Below, piece after piece: positions 9,258 to 17,298 of a DNA stretch of 42,723 bases. Source of the DNA: Gallaecimonas xiamenensis 3-C-1. GTDB lineage: Bacteria; Pseudomonadota; Gammaproteobacteria; Enterobacterales; Gallaecimonadaceae. Where the stretch lies: NCBI RefSeq assembly GCF_000299915.1, contig NZ_AMRI01000032.1:1-42723 (forward strand). The letters are read 5' to 3'. Under the pieces are notes generated by a model. That model did not search any database. It worked only from the letters and a program-made list of their open reading frames with translations, and was not told where the DNA came from. Position 1 is the first letter of the stretch, and every line of letters starts with the position of its first letter. The position numbers and the translations under genes are program-made.

Positions 9258-10381
9258 CACCAATCCCTCCAACTGCCGGGAAGCCGCCATACACGCTGAA
9301 ATGAGCTGCTGGTGGTGACATTCCCTAGAGCAAGTTCGTCAAATCGCACCCCGAAGGTACCGTTGGAAATCGCCACGTCATGGTTGGCGATGATGGCGCC
9401 GTTCATGGACGCCGCGCCGTTGGCCTTGAAGTCGGTCACTACCGTGTCCGAGGTATGAAAACTGAAGATGACCCCGTAATAGCTCTTGTTGGCATTGAGG
9501 GTCAGGTCCCCGTCCACCACCAGGATAAGGGCCGGATTGGTCTGGGACCCCATATTGACCTTAAGATCACAGTCCCCTTCCACCACTATCAGGCCGGTTT
9601 CGGCACCGGTCAGGGCATTACAGTTGCTCAACAGATAGGACGCGTCGCTCTTAATGTCCTGCCAATTGGTACTGCTGATACCGAAGGTGTAGGCAAAAAG
9701 ATCGCTGGGAAAGGCCGGGTCGCCATCGACAACATCGATGCCGGGATTGTCCTTAGAGGAGTAAACGGCGCTGGTGCAGTCCCCTCCCACGAACTCCTGC
9801 TGGCCGCAGGTCTTGACGTTACCGGACAGGTTGACCGGTTCACTCATCCAAATGGACACCGGCACTCCCCGGCCGCCACCATTGGGGTTGGCGCCAACAC
9901 TGAAAGCCCCCCCCACTGTCATATTGCCCCCCACCGTCAAAGGTGAGGCGGGCCCGGCGTTGACGACAGGCGTTACCACCAGGGTCTGGCGATGCACCTC
10001 TGTGGTGGAGCCGTCTTCAGAAGTGCCGGTTGCACTGAGCTTGGCTACCGGATAGATGACCGTTTCCCCGGACGAATTGCTGAAGGTAACGGCATCTTCG
10101 GTAGAGGTGACAGTGAAGCTGGTCTGAGCCCCTGCCACCTGGGCGCTGGCCAGGTTAAAGCTCATGCTGCCCACGGCAGGGTTTTTACGGATCTGGGCTA
10201 CTGCATACTCAAGGCCGCTCTCTGCTGCCTCAAAGGCCTGTTCATGGCGCACTTCGTTGAGCTGGATGCGGCTCTCGGTCACTTTGTTGCGGGCGGTGAA
10301 AACGGCCACTCCTATGGCCATCACCATGATGATCAAGGTGATGGTCAAGGTCACGAAGCCGCGCGTCTTAGATATCGTCAT
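9257..10381 (-). CDS. PilX-N-terminal-domain pilus assembly protein
   Basis: A 374-residue pilin-like protein. The short leader ends KTRG before FVTLT, then a hydrophobic helix and the PilX N-terminal motif QAFEAAESGLEYA. Residue +5 of the mature form is threonine instead of glutamate, as expected for tip-type minor pilins such as GspK/PilX. The large C-terminal part has strand repeats such as GNMTVGGAFSVG, VVEGDCDLKV and VVDGDLTLNA, resembling a beta-helix, and ends in GSWRDW. It overlaps the upstream pilW-like gene by 14 bp and the downstream pilin by 1 bp, so it is part of a coupled operon. PilX assignment is by domain, not by experiment. Confidence 0.78.
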   Translation of the reverse strand: MTISKTRGFVTLTITLIIMVMAIGVAVFTARNKVTESRIQLNEVRHEQAFEAAESGLEYAVAQIRKNPAVGSMSFNLASAQVAGAQTSFTVTSTEDAVTFSNSSGETVIYPVAKLSATGTSEDGSTTEVHRQTLVVTPVVNAGPASPLTVGGNMTVGGAFSVGANPNGGGRGVPVSIWMSEPVNLSGNVKTCGQQEFVGGDCTSAVYSSKDNPGIDVVDGDPAFPSDLFAYTFGISSTNWQDIKSDASYLLSNCNALTGAETGLIVVEGDCDLKVNMGSQTNPALILVVDGDLTLNANKSYYGVIFSFHTSDTVVTDFKANGAASMNGAIIANHDVAISNGTFGVRFDELALGNVTTSSSFQRVWRLPGSWRDW

Positions 10382-11006
10382 TGCGCAGCCTCACTTCCTG
10401 GTTCAAGGTCATGGTGAGTTCAGGGGTAGCCCCGCTATAACCGCTGACCGAGATGTTGATGGAGCGGATCCCAGAGCTGGCCGCCCCAGACAGATAAGTG
10501 AAGGTAAGGTTGCTGATGGTTAAGTCGGTCTGCCAGGACAGGGATTCACGGGTATAGGTGCCGTCACACGCTGGGGTGCCGGTAAAGCTGGTCATCTGGT
10601 AGATGATGCCGTTGTCGAACACATAGCCCCTTACCTCGTTGGTGTTGATGTCCAGCACCCCATCATCGTTTGCATCCATGCGCGCTATGATGCAGTTGTT
10701 GCTGGCACTGAGATCCCGATCGGGTTTGAAAACAAAGGGGCAATTGGTTTCATAATCGCTGGTACAGGCCGGTTTGCCGAAGTTGTTGCTGGCATTGGCC
10801 GAATAACCGGTGCGGCGCACATCGGAAGCAATCAAATTGGCTATGGCATTGAGATCGCTGCGCAACACTGTCATGCGGGTGGAGATGGAACTGGCCCCCA
10901 CAGTGGCCGAAAACAGCGTTGTTGCCGCCAAGATCACCACCAGCCCCATACCCATGGCAATCATCAGCTCGACCAGGGTCATCCCCTGTTGGTTGCGTTT
11001 TAACAT
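10368..11006 (-). CDS. PilW-like type IV minor pilin
   Basis: The prepilin site is NQQG/MTLVELMIAMGMGLVV with Glu at +5, the PilW/PilJ-type N-terminus. The chosen ATG at 11006 (212 residues) has GGGGAG 6 nt upstream. The longer frame to 11072 lacks such support. The ectodomain contains DANDDGVLD, a calcium-loop-like acidic motif. A matching pilin cysteine pair is possible. It overlaps the stop of the fimT-like gene by 7 bp and the pilX-like gene by 14 bp. This is the smaller of two PilW proteins in the window. The other, at 17299-18294, belongs to the canonical cluster. Confidence 0.78.
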   Translation of the reverse strand: MLKRNQQGMTLVELMIAMGMGLVVILAATTLFSATVGASSISTRMTVLRSDLNAIANLIASDVRRTGYSANASNNFGKPACTSDYETNCPFVFKPDRDLSASNNCIIARMDANDDGVLDINTNEVRGYVFDNGIIYQMTSFTGTPACDGTYTRESLSWQTDLTISNLTFTYLSGAASSGIRSINISVSGYSGATPELTMTLNQEVRLRNDDI

Positions 11007-11575
11007 GAGCAGCTCCCCACCCCACTGAGATTGCAGGTGCGCACCCGCCCCAACACCGACACCACAACGCAAAGGCCTGAGCTCTCCCCCGCCAGCTTGA
11101 TGTCGAAGCGCCCGTTATTTGCCCCTCCTGACAAATTGGACACTCCCTTATTCCGAGCTTTGAGCACCAGTACATCGTCATCGAAGGTGGAGGTGACATT
11201 GACCCAGTCGTAGTCATTTTTGCTGGTCACGCGGGTGAGGTTACTGGCGGTAAAAGTGCATTGGCCGGCACTGGCACCGCTATCAAGGGAGGCGCAATCA
11301 CAGTCGCTGCCGTCGGTGATGGCCCTGGTGGTCATACCGGCGCACCAGCCATTGGTGGCAGAGATGAAGAAATTGACGTCTTGATTTAAACGGACCGCCT
11401 CGCTCTTTCCCAATAAAACCTGGGTGCGGATGGCCTCGGCGGCATGGCGCAGCTGCCGCTCCTTCATCACGGTGCGGTACGACGGTACGGCAATTCCCGC
11501 CAGTATGCTGACCAAGGCCAGGGTGATCATCAACTCAAGCAAGGTAAATCCCGGTTGTTTTGAAGCGCTTGTCAC
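11000..11575 (-). CDS. FimT/GspH-type minor pilin
   Basis: First gene of the short minus-strand pilin operon. It uses a GTG start at 11575 with GGGAG about 8 nt upstream. The N-terminus is a textbook prepilin: KQPG/FTLLELMITLALVSILAGIAVPS. The following GspH/FimT segment runs to 191 residues, with cysteine-rich stretches (DCDCAS, GQCTF) and a C-terminal GSCSC. FimT proteins are minor pilins that in some species bind DNA during natural transformation. That role is not shown here. It diverges from pilE at 11643 across a 67-bp gap. Confidence 0.8.
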   Translation of the reverse strand: MTSASKQPGFTLLELMITLALVSILAGIAVPSYRTVMKERQLRHAAEAIRTQVLLGKSEAVRLNQDVNFFISATNGWCAGMTTRAITDGSDCDCASLDSGASAGQCTFTASNLTRVTSKNDYDWVNVTSTFDDDVLVLKARNKGVSNLSGGANNGRFDIKLAGESSGLCVVVSVLGRVRTCNLSGVGSCSC

Positions 11576-11642
11576 CGCTTATCTCCCGGTTGTGACCTAT
11601 AGTTTTTTCACTGAGTATAGTCGAGCCTATAAGGTGCAACTG

Positions 11643-12017
11643 ATGAAACGGATGCTAGGCGTGACCCTGCTGGAACTGATGATCGTCATCGCGATCCTGG
11701 CCATTTTGGCGGGCATTGCCTACCCCAGTTACCAGCGCTACGTGCTGGAAGCCAACAGGACGAATGCCCAGGGCGAGCTGGCAAAACTGCAGTTGGCCCA
11801 GGAGACCTACAGGGTAAAAAACAACAGCTTTGCCACCCTGGCCCAACTGGGCGGACTGACCAGCGATCATTACACCTATTCCATCTCCAACATCACCGCC
11901 AGCAGCTACACCCTGCAGGCCGTCGCCAAGGGCAGCCAAAGCAACGACACGGGTTGCACCACCCTCACCCTGGATCACAACGACAATAAAACCCCGGCAA
12001 GCTGCTGGAAAAACTGA
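11643..12017 (+). CDS. pilE: PilE-like type IV minor pilin
   Basis: Starting at ATG 11643 (AAGG upstream) gives 124 residues. The leader MKRMLG precedes VTLLELMIVIAILAILAGIAYPSYQ, with Glu at +5 and the usual hydrophobic helix. An unusual feature is valine instead of phenylalanine/methionine as the first mature residue. A C-terminal cysteine pair (GCTTL and ASCWKN) marks the small PilE/ComP-type D-loop. The gene forms a plus-strand pair with the FimT-type gene 59 bp downstream, inserted between two minus-strand pilin operons. A -10-like TATAGT lies at 11616-11621. Confidence 0.82.
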   Translation: MKRMLGVTLLELMIVIAILAILAGIAYPSYQRYVLEANRTNAQGELAKLQLAQETYRVKNNSFATLAQLGGLTSDHYTYSISNITASSYTLQAVAKGSQSNDTGCTTLTLDHNDNKTPASCWKN

Positions 12018-12076
12018 GGAAAAGCCGCCGCTTTTGTTAACATGGCGTTGCCACATTCCAATAAACAGAGGCACCC

Positions 12077-12610
12077 ATGAGGGAAAGAGGATTCACGCTT
12101 GTAGAGCTGCTGGTGACATTGATGGTCGCCGGCATATTGGTGACAATCAGCTACCCGTCGCTGAGCCGGTTTTTTAGGGACAACCAATTGGGAGCTGAGG
12201 CCAGTGAGCTGCAGTCGCTGTTGGTCACCTCCCGCCACCATGCCCTTAACTACCAGATGCCGGTGGTGGTCTGCCCCCTGGTGGGTGGTAAGTGCGCCAA
12301 TAACTGGGCCGGGGAGATCAGCAGCTTCGTGGACAGCAACGGCAGCGGCGAGTTGGATAATGGCGAAGAAGTACTGCAAAGGGTTGAAGCCACCAGCAAC
12401 AGCCGCATCTTCGGGCAATTGCGAATAAGCTTCGCGGCCGACGGCATACTGGCTTCCACCGCTGGCACCATAGAGATCTGTGAAGGGAGCGACGCCAGCC
12501 TTTACCACGGAGTGGTAGTGGACCCTTCGGGGCGCAGCAGGGTGGCGGAAGATTTGGACGGCAATGGCGTGCGCGACGACAGGAACGGCAACGCCATCAA
12601 CTGCAACTAA
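12077..12610 (+). CDS. fimT: FimT/GspH-type minor pilin
   Basis: A 177-residue pilin with leader MRERG/FTLVELLVTLMVAGILVTISYPS, Glu at +5, and a GspH/FimT ectodomain with VVVCPL...GGKCANNW and ICEGSD near strands, ending NAINCN. The C-terminal region DPSGRSRVAEDLDGNGVRDD is typical of FimT/GspH proteins. AGAGG lies just before the ATG. It follows pilE on the same strand. Its stop overlaps by 3 bp, tail to tail, the stop of the TapY2-like gene, with no terminator between. FimT proteins take part in pilus priming and sometimes DNA binding, which is only inferred here. Confidence 0.83.
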   Translation: MRERGFTLVELLVTLMVAGILVTISYPSLSRFFRDNQLGAEASELQSLLVTSRHHALNYQMPVVVCPLVGGKCANNWAGEISSFVDSNGSGELDNGEEVLQRVEATSNSRIFGQLRISFAADGILASTAGTIEICEGSDASLYHGVVVDPSGRSRVAEDLDGNGVRDDRNGNAINCN

Positions 12611-12900
12611 CGGGGTTGCTCGCGCTCCAGCTTCTGAGCCTTGCGGCTCTTGAAGTCGGCATTGGCCGGTACGCACTCATGCACCTGGTTTATGGTGGGT
12701 GAACCGGCCATCCGCAACTTGGTATAAGGCAGGGAATAAACCAGCGCCTTGGCTTTGTCGGGGCTCACCACGAAATGCCCGATGTAGTCCTTCCCTTTCT
12801 CCAGGGTCAGATGGCATTTGTACTCCACTTTCTGCGCCGCCAGGGTGGCGGTACTGATCAGCAAAGGCAGCAAGGCCAAGCTCCATTTACCAGCAGACAT
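12607..12900 (-). CDS. TapY2-like small secreted pilus protein
   Basis: A 97-residue protein with a signal peptide (hydrophobic to about residue 21, ending TLAA). The mature part has KVEYKCHLTLEKGKD and a C-terminal pattern with ECV, F-x-S-x2-A-x2-L and a final PR. This resembles, from memory, the TapY2 family found beside pilY1 in Aeromonas and Shewanella. The ATG at 12900 is chosen because GGGAG lies 6 nt upstream. A second ATG at 12921 has no ribosome site. It is the last gene of the pilV-W-X-Y1-E operon and overlaps the pilE stop by 14 bp. Family call is moderate and the molecular role is not known. Confidence 0.62.
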   Translation of the reverse strand: MSAGKWSLALLPLLISTATLAAQKVEYKCHLTLEKGKDYIGHFVVSPDKAKALVYSLPYTKLRMAGSPTINQVHECVPANADFKSRKAQKLEREQPR

Positions 12901-13300
12901 TGGAACTCCCGTTACTCGCATTGGTGGCCGACTTCTGGCCGCTTTGGTTGAGGGTCAACACAGCACAGTCCGGATCTTTACCCACCTGCCCTGACGACGC
13001 AGTAGCGGTGAGGGTCAGGGTGTCCCTGGCCGCCGATGCGGCAATGGTAAAACTCCCCTTGGCGATGCTGTAACTGGCAGCACTGCCCCCCACCAAACCC
13101 AGGTTGGCAGTGTAGGTCCGGTGATCGATCCGGTACTGCTCCTGCAGGTTGGCCAGCCGCATCAGTTCCGCCTGGGCCTCCGCCCTGTTGGATTTGGCGA
13201 TATAGGCCGTATAGGAGGGGTAGGCAATGGCCCCAATAATGGCCACCACCGCCACCGTTATCATCAGTTCGATCAGGGTAAAACCGGTTTGCTGCCTCAT
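12887..13300 (-). CDS. pilE: PilE-type minor pilin (pilY1-linked)
   Basis: A 137-residue minor pilin. The leader MRQQTG precedes FTLIELMITVAVVAIIGAIAYPSY, with Glu at +5. The body has the PilE pattern (AELMRLANLQEQYR..YTANLG) and a C-terminal DCAVLTL...SNVCW cysteine pair. The ATG overlaps the pilY1 stop in an ATGA, so translation is coupled. In Pseudomonas the matching gene primes pilus assembly with PilV, PilW, PilX and PilY1. It is a different protein from the PilE-like pilin at 11643. Confidence 0.88.
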   Translation of the reverse strand: MRQQTGFTLIELMITVAVVAIIGAIAYPSYTAYIAKSNRAEAQAELMRLANLQEQYRIDHRTYTANLGLVGGSAASYSIAKGSFTIAASAARDTLTLTATASSGQVGKDPDCAVLTLNQSGQKSATNASNGSSNVCW

Positions 13301-16300
13301 TTTTCACTCACGTAGTAATAGATCCTGTCAGCCTGCATGGACACATCTATGGGCAAGGTCGGCTTGGTTTCACCGCCACCGCTGTCCACCCGGCCAATAC
13401 CTATGATGCGGATGACACTATTGCCGTCTTCATCGACACCGGCGTGGACCACTGGGGTATCCGGCAGTTTGCCGGGTATCTCCACGACACCCCAGCTATA
13501 GGCATTAAACCCTCTGTGCAGGTTGAGGGCATAAAGCCGGCCCATACCCGGGATCAGGCAGCTGTCAGAGTTGGCCGGCGGCTCGCCGGGGGGCGTAAAG
13601 GTGGTGAAATAGGCTACGCCGTCTATGACCAGGGGCGCTGCCAGGGCCTTCTCGCCGTTATGGGTCAGGTTAAAGAACCAGCCCCTGGCTGAGCCCAGGG
13701 CCAGCTCCTGGGCTTGTCGCTCACTGTCACTCAGGCTGTCGGTGAAAGGCTGGCCGCTCATGTTGTAAAGGTTGGCCAGGGTAATGGCCGCTTCGGTGTT
13801 CTCGTCGGTTGCCGAGCGGGTCACTATCTGGGTGTCACGGAGCATAAACAACTTATCGGCCACGTCCGTATCCAGCGGGTTGGGGCGCTCCCCAGAACCA
13901 ATCAACACGGCATCGAAAGGCAACTGCTGGGTTGTTATCTGCTGCTCGGTCGAACCGTCAGGCAGGGTGACCGTCACTGTCACCGTCTGGGTGTACTGGG
14001 TTTGGACCAGGGTGGGGGCCGAGAAAAAGCGTCTGTCATTGGTATCGGCGCCACCCAGGCTGGCAAACTGGCTGACAGTCCAGGGAGCCGTACCAAAAGG
14101 TGCGTCGGAAGGCAGGTCAACACGCCAGACGTTACCGGCGGTATCACTGGCGTAAAGGCGGTCGATGACACCGTCCCTGTCGCTATCCATGGTCCCTATT
14201 TTATTGGGGAAGGAGGAGCTGAATCCGACCTGCAGGTTGGTGCCTGTGGTTTCAGCCGGGGTCGCACTCCAAACCAGGGCACCGGTAGCGGCGTCGACGA
14301 TGAATATGCCCCTGCCCATGGTCGCCGAACTGGCAGCAGCGTCGTCGGTAGCGTCATCGTAGCCAGCCCCGAAGATCAACACCGGCCCATTATGACCCGG
14401 CACCTTGCCAATGACGGGAGTAGACCAGGTTTGGCCCAGCTCACCCAGGCCGGCGACGTTGTTGTCGATACGCCACATCAGGCGTGGTATGCCGGGGTTG
14501 CTGACATCTAGGCCATAGTAGGCCCGGCCGCCACGGCGTTGGCCAATGAAAGTCCAGACCTTGTCACCGTCGGCAGGCTCCACCACGCCATCGTCATCCT
14601 TGTCGTAGATGTAGGCCACGGGGGAGGCGTCCATGGAGTAGATCTTGCCGGTCGACTCCAGGTTTTGGCGGATCTTGTAAGCCTTGGGCAGCTCCTGGAA
14701 AGGGAAGAAGGCCCAGTTTTCACTGACGCTGTCGCCTTGGTCCTGGAACATGTGCAGGGCCCCCTGGTTGGTACCCACCAACAGGCGCACGTCTGCCGCA
14801 CCACCGGTGCCATAGTTGATGGCAAGGGGCTTGGAGTGCAGCGGATCACCCATCAGTTCGGCCCTTATCAGGGTGTCGTCCTTGCCATCGTCATTATCCA
14901 CATCCTTGCCGTAGAGCCAGTCTATGGTGTTGACGATCTCGTCCTTGGGGGTATCCAGTATGCTGGCCAGATCGTCCTCACTGGCTGCGTTCTTCAACAA
15001 GGCACTCTTGGTCAGGCTTTCCAAGCCCCCTGGGGTGTTGGTCAGCAGCTTGCGGCCGCTATTGCTGTTGGCAAGGGCCACCAGATGCTGATTAACCCCA
15101 CCGGCACGGGTGTCGTTACCGTCTTTGACTGAACTCCAGAAGGTTCGGGCACTCTCGTCAATGTCACCCGACTCGGTGATGGCGGACAAGTCGTTCACAT
15201 CGACGATATCGTCGTACTCGGTCACCTTCAGCTTCTTGATATTACCCAGCCACCTGGGCCCTGCCGACGGCAGGAACATGGCGTAGTAGATGGAGTCGAG
15301 GGAACGGGTCCGGTCGAAGTTGTTGGCAGCGATGGACGGTGAGGTAAAAGCGGATGTTTTGCTGGAAACCTTGGCCAGTACCTTGTTAAGGGCGCCAACC
15401 AGATCAGAAGCCTTCTTGGCCGAGAAATACTCCCCACCGCCCAGCTCGGCAGCCTTTTCCAGGATAGGTTCGGCATCGTCATCTTCGTCCAGGGCGAAGC
15501 CGATGGTGTAAAAATCGATGGTCTGTTTACCGGCCAGGCTGCTGTTTAGATCGTTATTGTGCATCCACTCGGCCAGAGCCGGCAGCATGGTGGTGTCAGT
15601 ATTACGGTCATTGACGTTATAACGGAAGGAACTGCCGATACCGGGCAGCAAGTTGATGCTGGCATCGGCCCTGTGGTCCATGGTCGGCTGACCGTCGGTG
15701 ATCATCACCACATAGAGCTTGTCCTGGCACTTGCTGAAGGGAGACAGGTAGTAACCGTTCTGATCGGCCGAGCGATCCCGCCCAGGATTGAGCCCCTGAT
15801 CGTTTTCATAGCCAAACCGCACCGCATCACCAGACAGGTAACGCTTGGCCTCATACATGGTTTCACAAAGGGGGGTATTGGTCTCACCATTGAGGTTGTT
15901 GATGGTGCTGACAAAAGTGCTCAGATCGTCACGGCGCTCCAACTTCTCGATGATACGGCCACCTGAGTCACTGTCGGTGGTGCTGTCTGATCTGGTGTTG
16001 TAGTTGAACACGGCCAGGCCGTAATCCACGCCGGGAGCGGTGTTGATAAGATCAGTCACCGCTTCCTTGGCCACTTCCAGTCGTGACTTGGGCCCGGACA
16101 GCCAACCGGCGTCAATCTGTGCCAGATAGCGCAGGTAGTTGGCGGTAAAAAGGGTAAAGCCGTTCCTGTTGTCGTAGAAGTTCCAGAAATCACTGTTGCC
16201 GTAGACATTGCGGCCATAGAAATAAAAGTTGGTGGTGTAGGGGTCGGCGGACTTGGACGGGTTTTTCGCCGGCCAGCCGTCGCTATAGTCGGGGGCGTTG

Positions 16301-16818
16301 CGATTATCCTGGTTCATGAAGTCGTCAAGACAGTCGATGATGGGCTTGTTGCCCAGCCCCGAGTTGTTGGGCAAGGCCAACCATTGCCCCGACCAGCCTT
16401 GGTACTTCACGTACTTGACCACACCGGTATAGCGCCCTTCGTTGTCCAAAGGAGTCCAACTGGCGGCGCAGCCGTTTTCCACCTTGTTGAAGCGGCGCTT
16501 CTTGTCTTCGAAATCGGTCAGGGGCGGCGCCGTCATGCCGTCCGGCAGCTCGCTATTGGGGACGTAATAGATGATGTCGTCCTGGTACTGGTGCGCCGCA
16601 TCCACCGGTGCGTAGGTGGTAGAAGGGTCGTAACGGTCGAAGGCGCTTTCCAGCTGGGTGTTCATGGACCCAGAGTTATCGAAGATGATCAGCAATTGCG
16701 GACGGTAACTGGTATTGCCACCGTTACGCAGCACGTAGAGGTCGATATCTTCCGCCGGTGCCGGCGGAATAGCCAACAGCGGCAACAGCATAGCGGCAAG
16801 CAAGGTAATTTTTTTCAT
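13297..16818 (-). CDS. pilY1: PilY1-type pilus tip adhesin / assembly factor
   Basis: A 1173-residue secreted protein that caps type IV pili and controls extension, retraction and surface sensing. It has a signal peptide (cleavage near residue 22, PAPA/ED), then a von Willebrand A-like domain with MIDAS DNSGSM (D47, S49, S51). The C-terminal half is the PilY1 beta-propeller with GADVRLLVGTNQGALHMF and a calcium-loop motif DSDRDGVID near residue 877, followed by the usual GNVWRVDL strand. A second acidic loop, DKDDDGVVEPAD, lies near 736. It starts 4 bp after pilX and overlaps pilE by 4 bp. Confidence 0.95.
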   Translation of the reverse strand: MKKITLLAAMLLPLLAIPPAPAEDIDLYVLRNGGNTSYRPQLLIIFDNSGSMNTQLESAFDRYDPSTTYAPVDAAHQYQDDIIYYVPNSELPDGMTAPPLTDFEDKKRRFNKVENGCAASWTPLDNEGRYTGVVKYVKYQGWSGQWLALPNNSGLGNKPIIDCLDDFMNQDNRNAPDYSDGWPAKNPSKSADPYTTNFYFYGRNVYGNSDFWNFYDNRNGFTLFTANYLRYLAQIDAGWLSGPKSRLEVAKEAVTDLINTAPGVDYGLAVFNYNTRSDSTTDSDSGGRIIEKLERRDDLSTFVSTINNLNGETNTPLCETMYEAKRYLSGDAVRFGYENDQGLNPGRDRSADQNGYYLSPFSKCQDKLYVVMITDGQPTMDHRADASINLLPGIGSSFRYNVNDRNTDTTMLPALAEWMHNNDLNSSLAGKQTIDFYTIGFALDEDDDAEPILEKAAELGGGEYFSAKKASDLVGALNKVLAKVSSKTSAFTSPSIAANNFDRTRSLDSIYYAMFLPSAGPRWLGNIKKLKVTEYDDIVDVNDLSAITESGDIDESARTFWSSVKDGNDTRAGGVNQHLVALANSNSGRKLLTNTPGGLESLTKSALLKNAASEDDLASILDTPKDEIVNTIDWLYGKDVDNDDGKDDTLIRAELMGDPLHSKPLAINYGTGGAADVRLLVGTNQGALHMFQDQGDSVSENWAFFPFQELPKAYKIRQNLESTGKIYSMDASPVAYIYDKDDDGVVEPADGDKVWTFIGQRRGGRAYYGLDVSNPGIPRLMWRIDNNVAGLGELGQTWSTPVIGKVPGHNGPVLIFGAGYDDATDDAAASSATMGRGIFIVDAATGALVWSATPAETTGTNLQVGFSSSFPNKIGTMDSDRDGVIDRLYASDTAGNVWRVDLPSDAPFGTAPWTVSQFASLGGADTNDRRFFSAPTLVQTQYTQTVTVTVTLPDGSTEQQITTQQLPFDAVLIGSGERPNPLDTDVADKLFMLRDTQIVTRSATDENTEAAITLANLYNMSGQPFTDSLSDSERQAQELALGSARGWFFNLTHNGEKALAAPLVIDGVAYFTTFTPPGEPPANSDSCLIPGMGRLYALNLHRGFNAYSWGVVEIPGKLPDTPVVHAGVDEDGNSVIRIIGIGRVDSGGGETKPTLPIDVSMQADRIYYYVSEK

Positions 16819-16822
16819 TGTC

Positions 16823-17287
16823 TTAGCTTCCTGTCGGCGCGATCAGCGGTTGGGAAACGCCGTTGGTCACCTCCAGCCGGCCCAGGTTGCGCCGCCCGAA
16901 GGTCACTTCTGATACATCGTGAAAATGGCGGCATACGAAGGTGTCGGTGCCGGTGCCGTTCTCGCTGCGTGGGCAGCTGGCCTCCACGTCAAAATGCACC
17001 ACCGCCTGACGGGCATTACCCCCTTCGTCGGTCAGGCCAGTGTTGACGGCCAAGCCATTGTTGTAATCGCCGGTGCTCTTGAGGAAGGCCTCGGAGGTAC
17101 CGGCATTCATGATCACATCGTCCAACACGCCATTGGCCGTTTGTAGGGCTTCGGTCCTATCGCTGGCCGCCCCCGCCATCTTTACGTCCATGGAGCTGTT
17201 GGTCAGCAGGGCCACACCGAGAATGGTGATGATCAGCAAAAAGATCAGGGCCACAAAGAGCACCAGGCCGCCTTGGTTACGCTTCAT
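16823..17287 (-). CDS. pilX: PilX-type minor pilin
   Basis: A 154-residue pilin. The leader is short (MKRNQGG, then LVLFVALIFLLIITILGVALL). There is no Glu at +5, as in other PilX proteins. The ectodomain begins with the DRTEALQTANGVLDDVI helix in place of the usual QAAEAAL motif and has one C-x-n-C pair (ASCP..FVCR). AGAGG precedes the ATG. It sits 11 bp after pilW and 4 bp before pilY1 in the canonical pilV-W-X-Y1-E order, which is the main support for the name. Confidence 0.87.
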   Translation of the reverse strand: MKRNQGGLVLFVALIFLLIITILGVALLTNSSMDVKMAGAASDRTEALQTANGVLDDVIMNAGTSEAFLKSTGDYNNGLAVNTGLTDEGGNARQAVVHFDVEASCPRSENGTGTDTFVCRHFHDVSEVTFGRRNLGRLEVTNGVSQPLIAPTGS

Positions 17288-17298
17288 CGTCAGAACCT

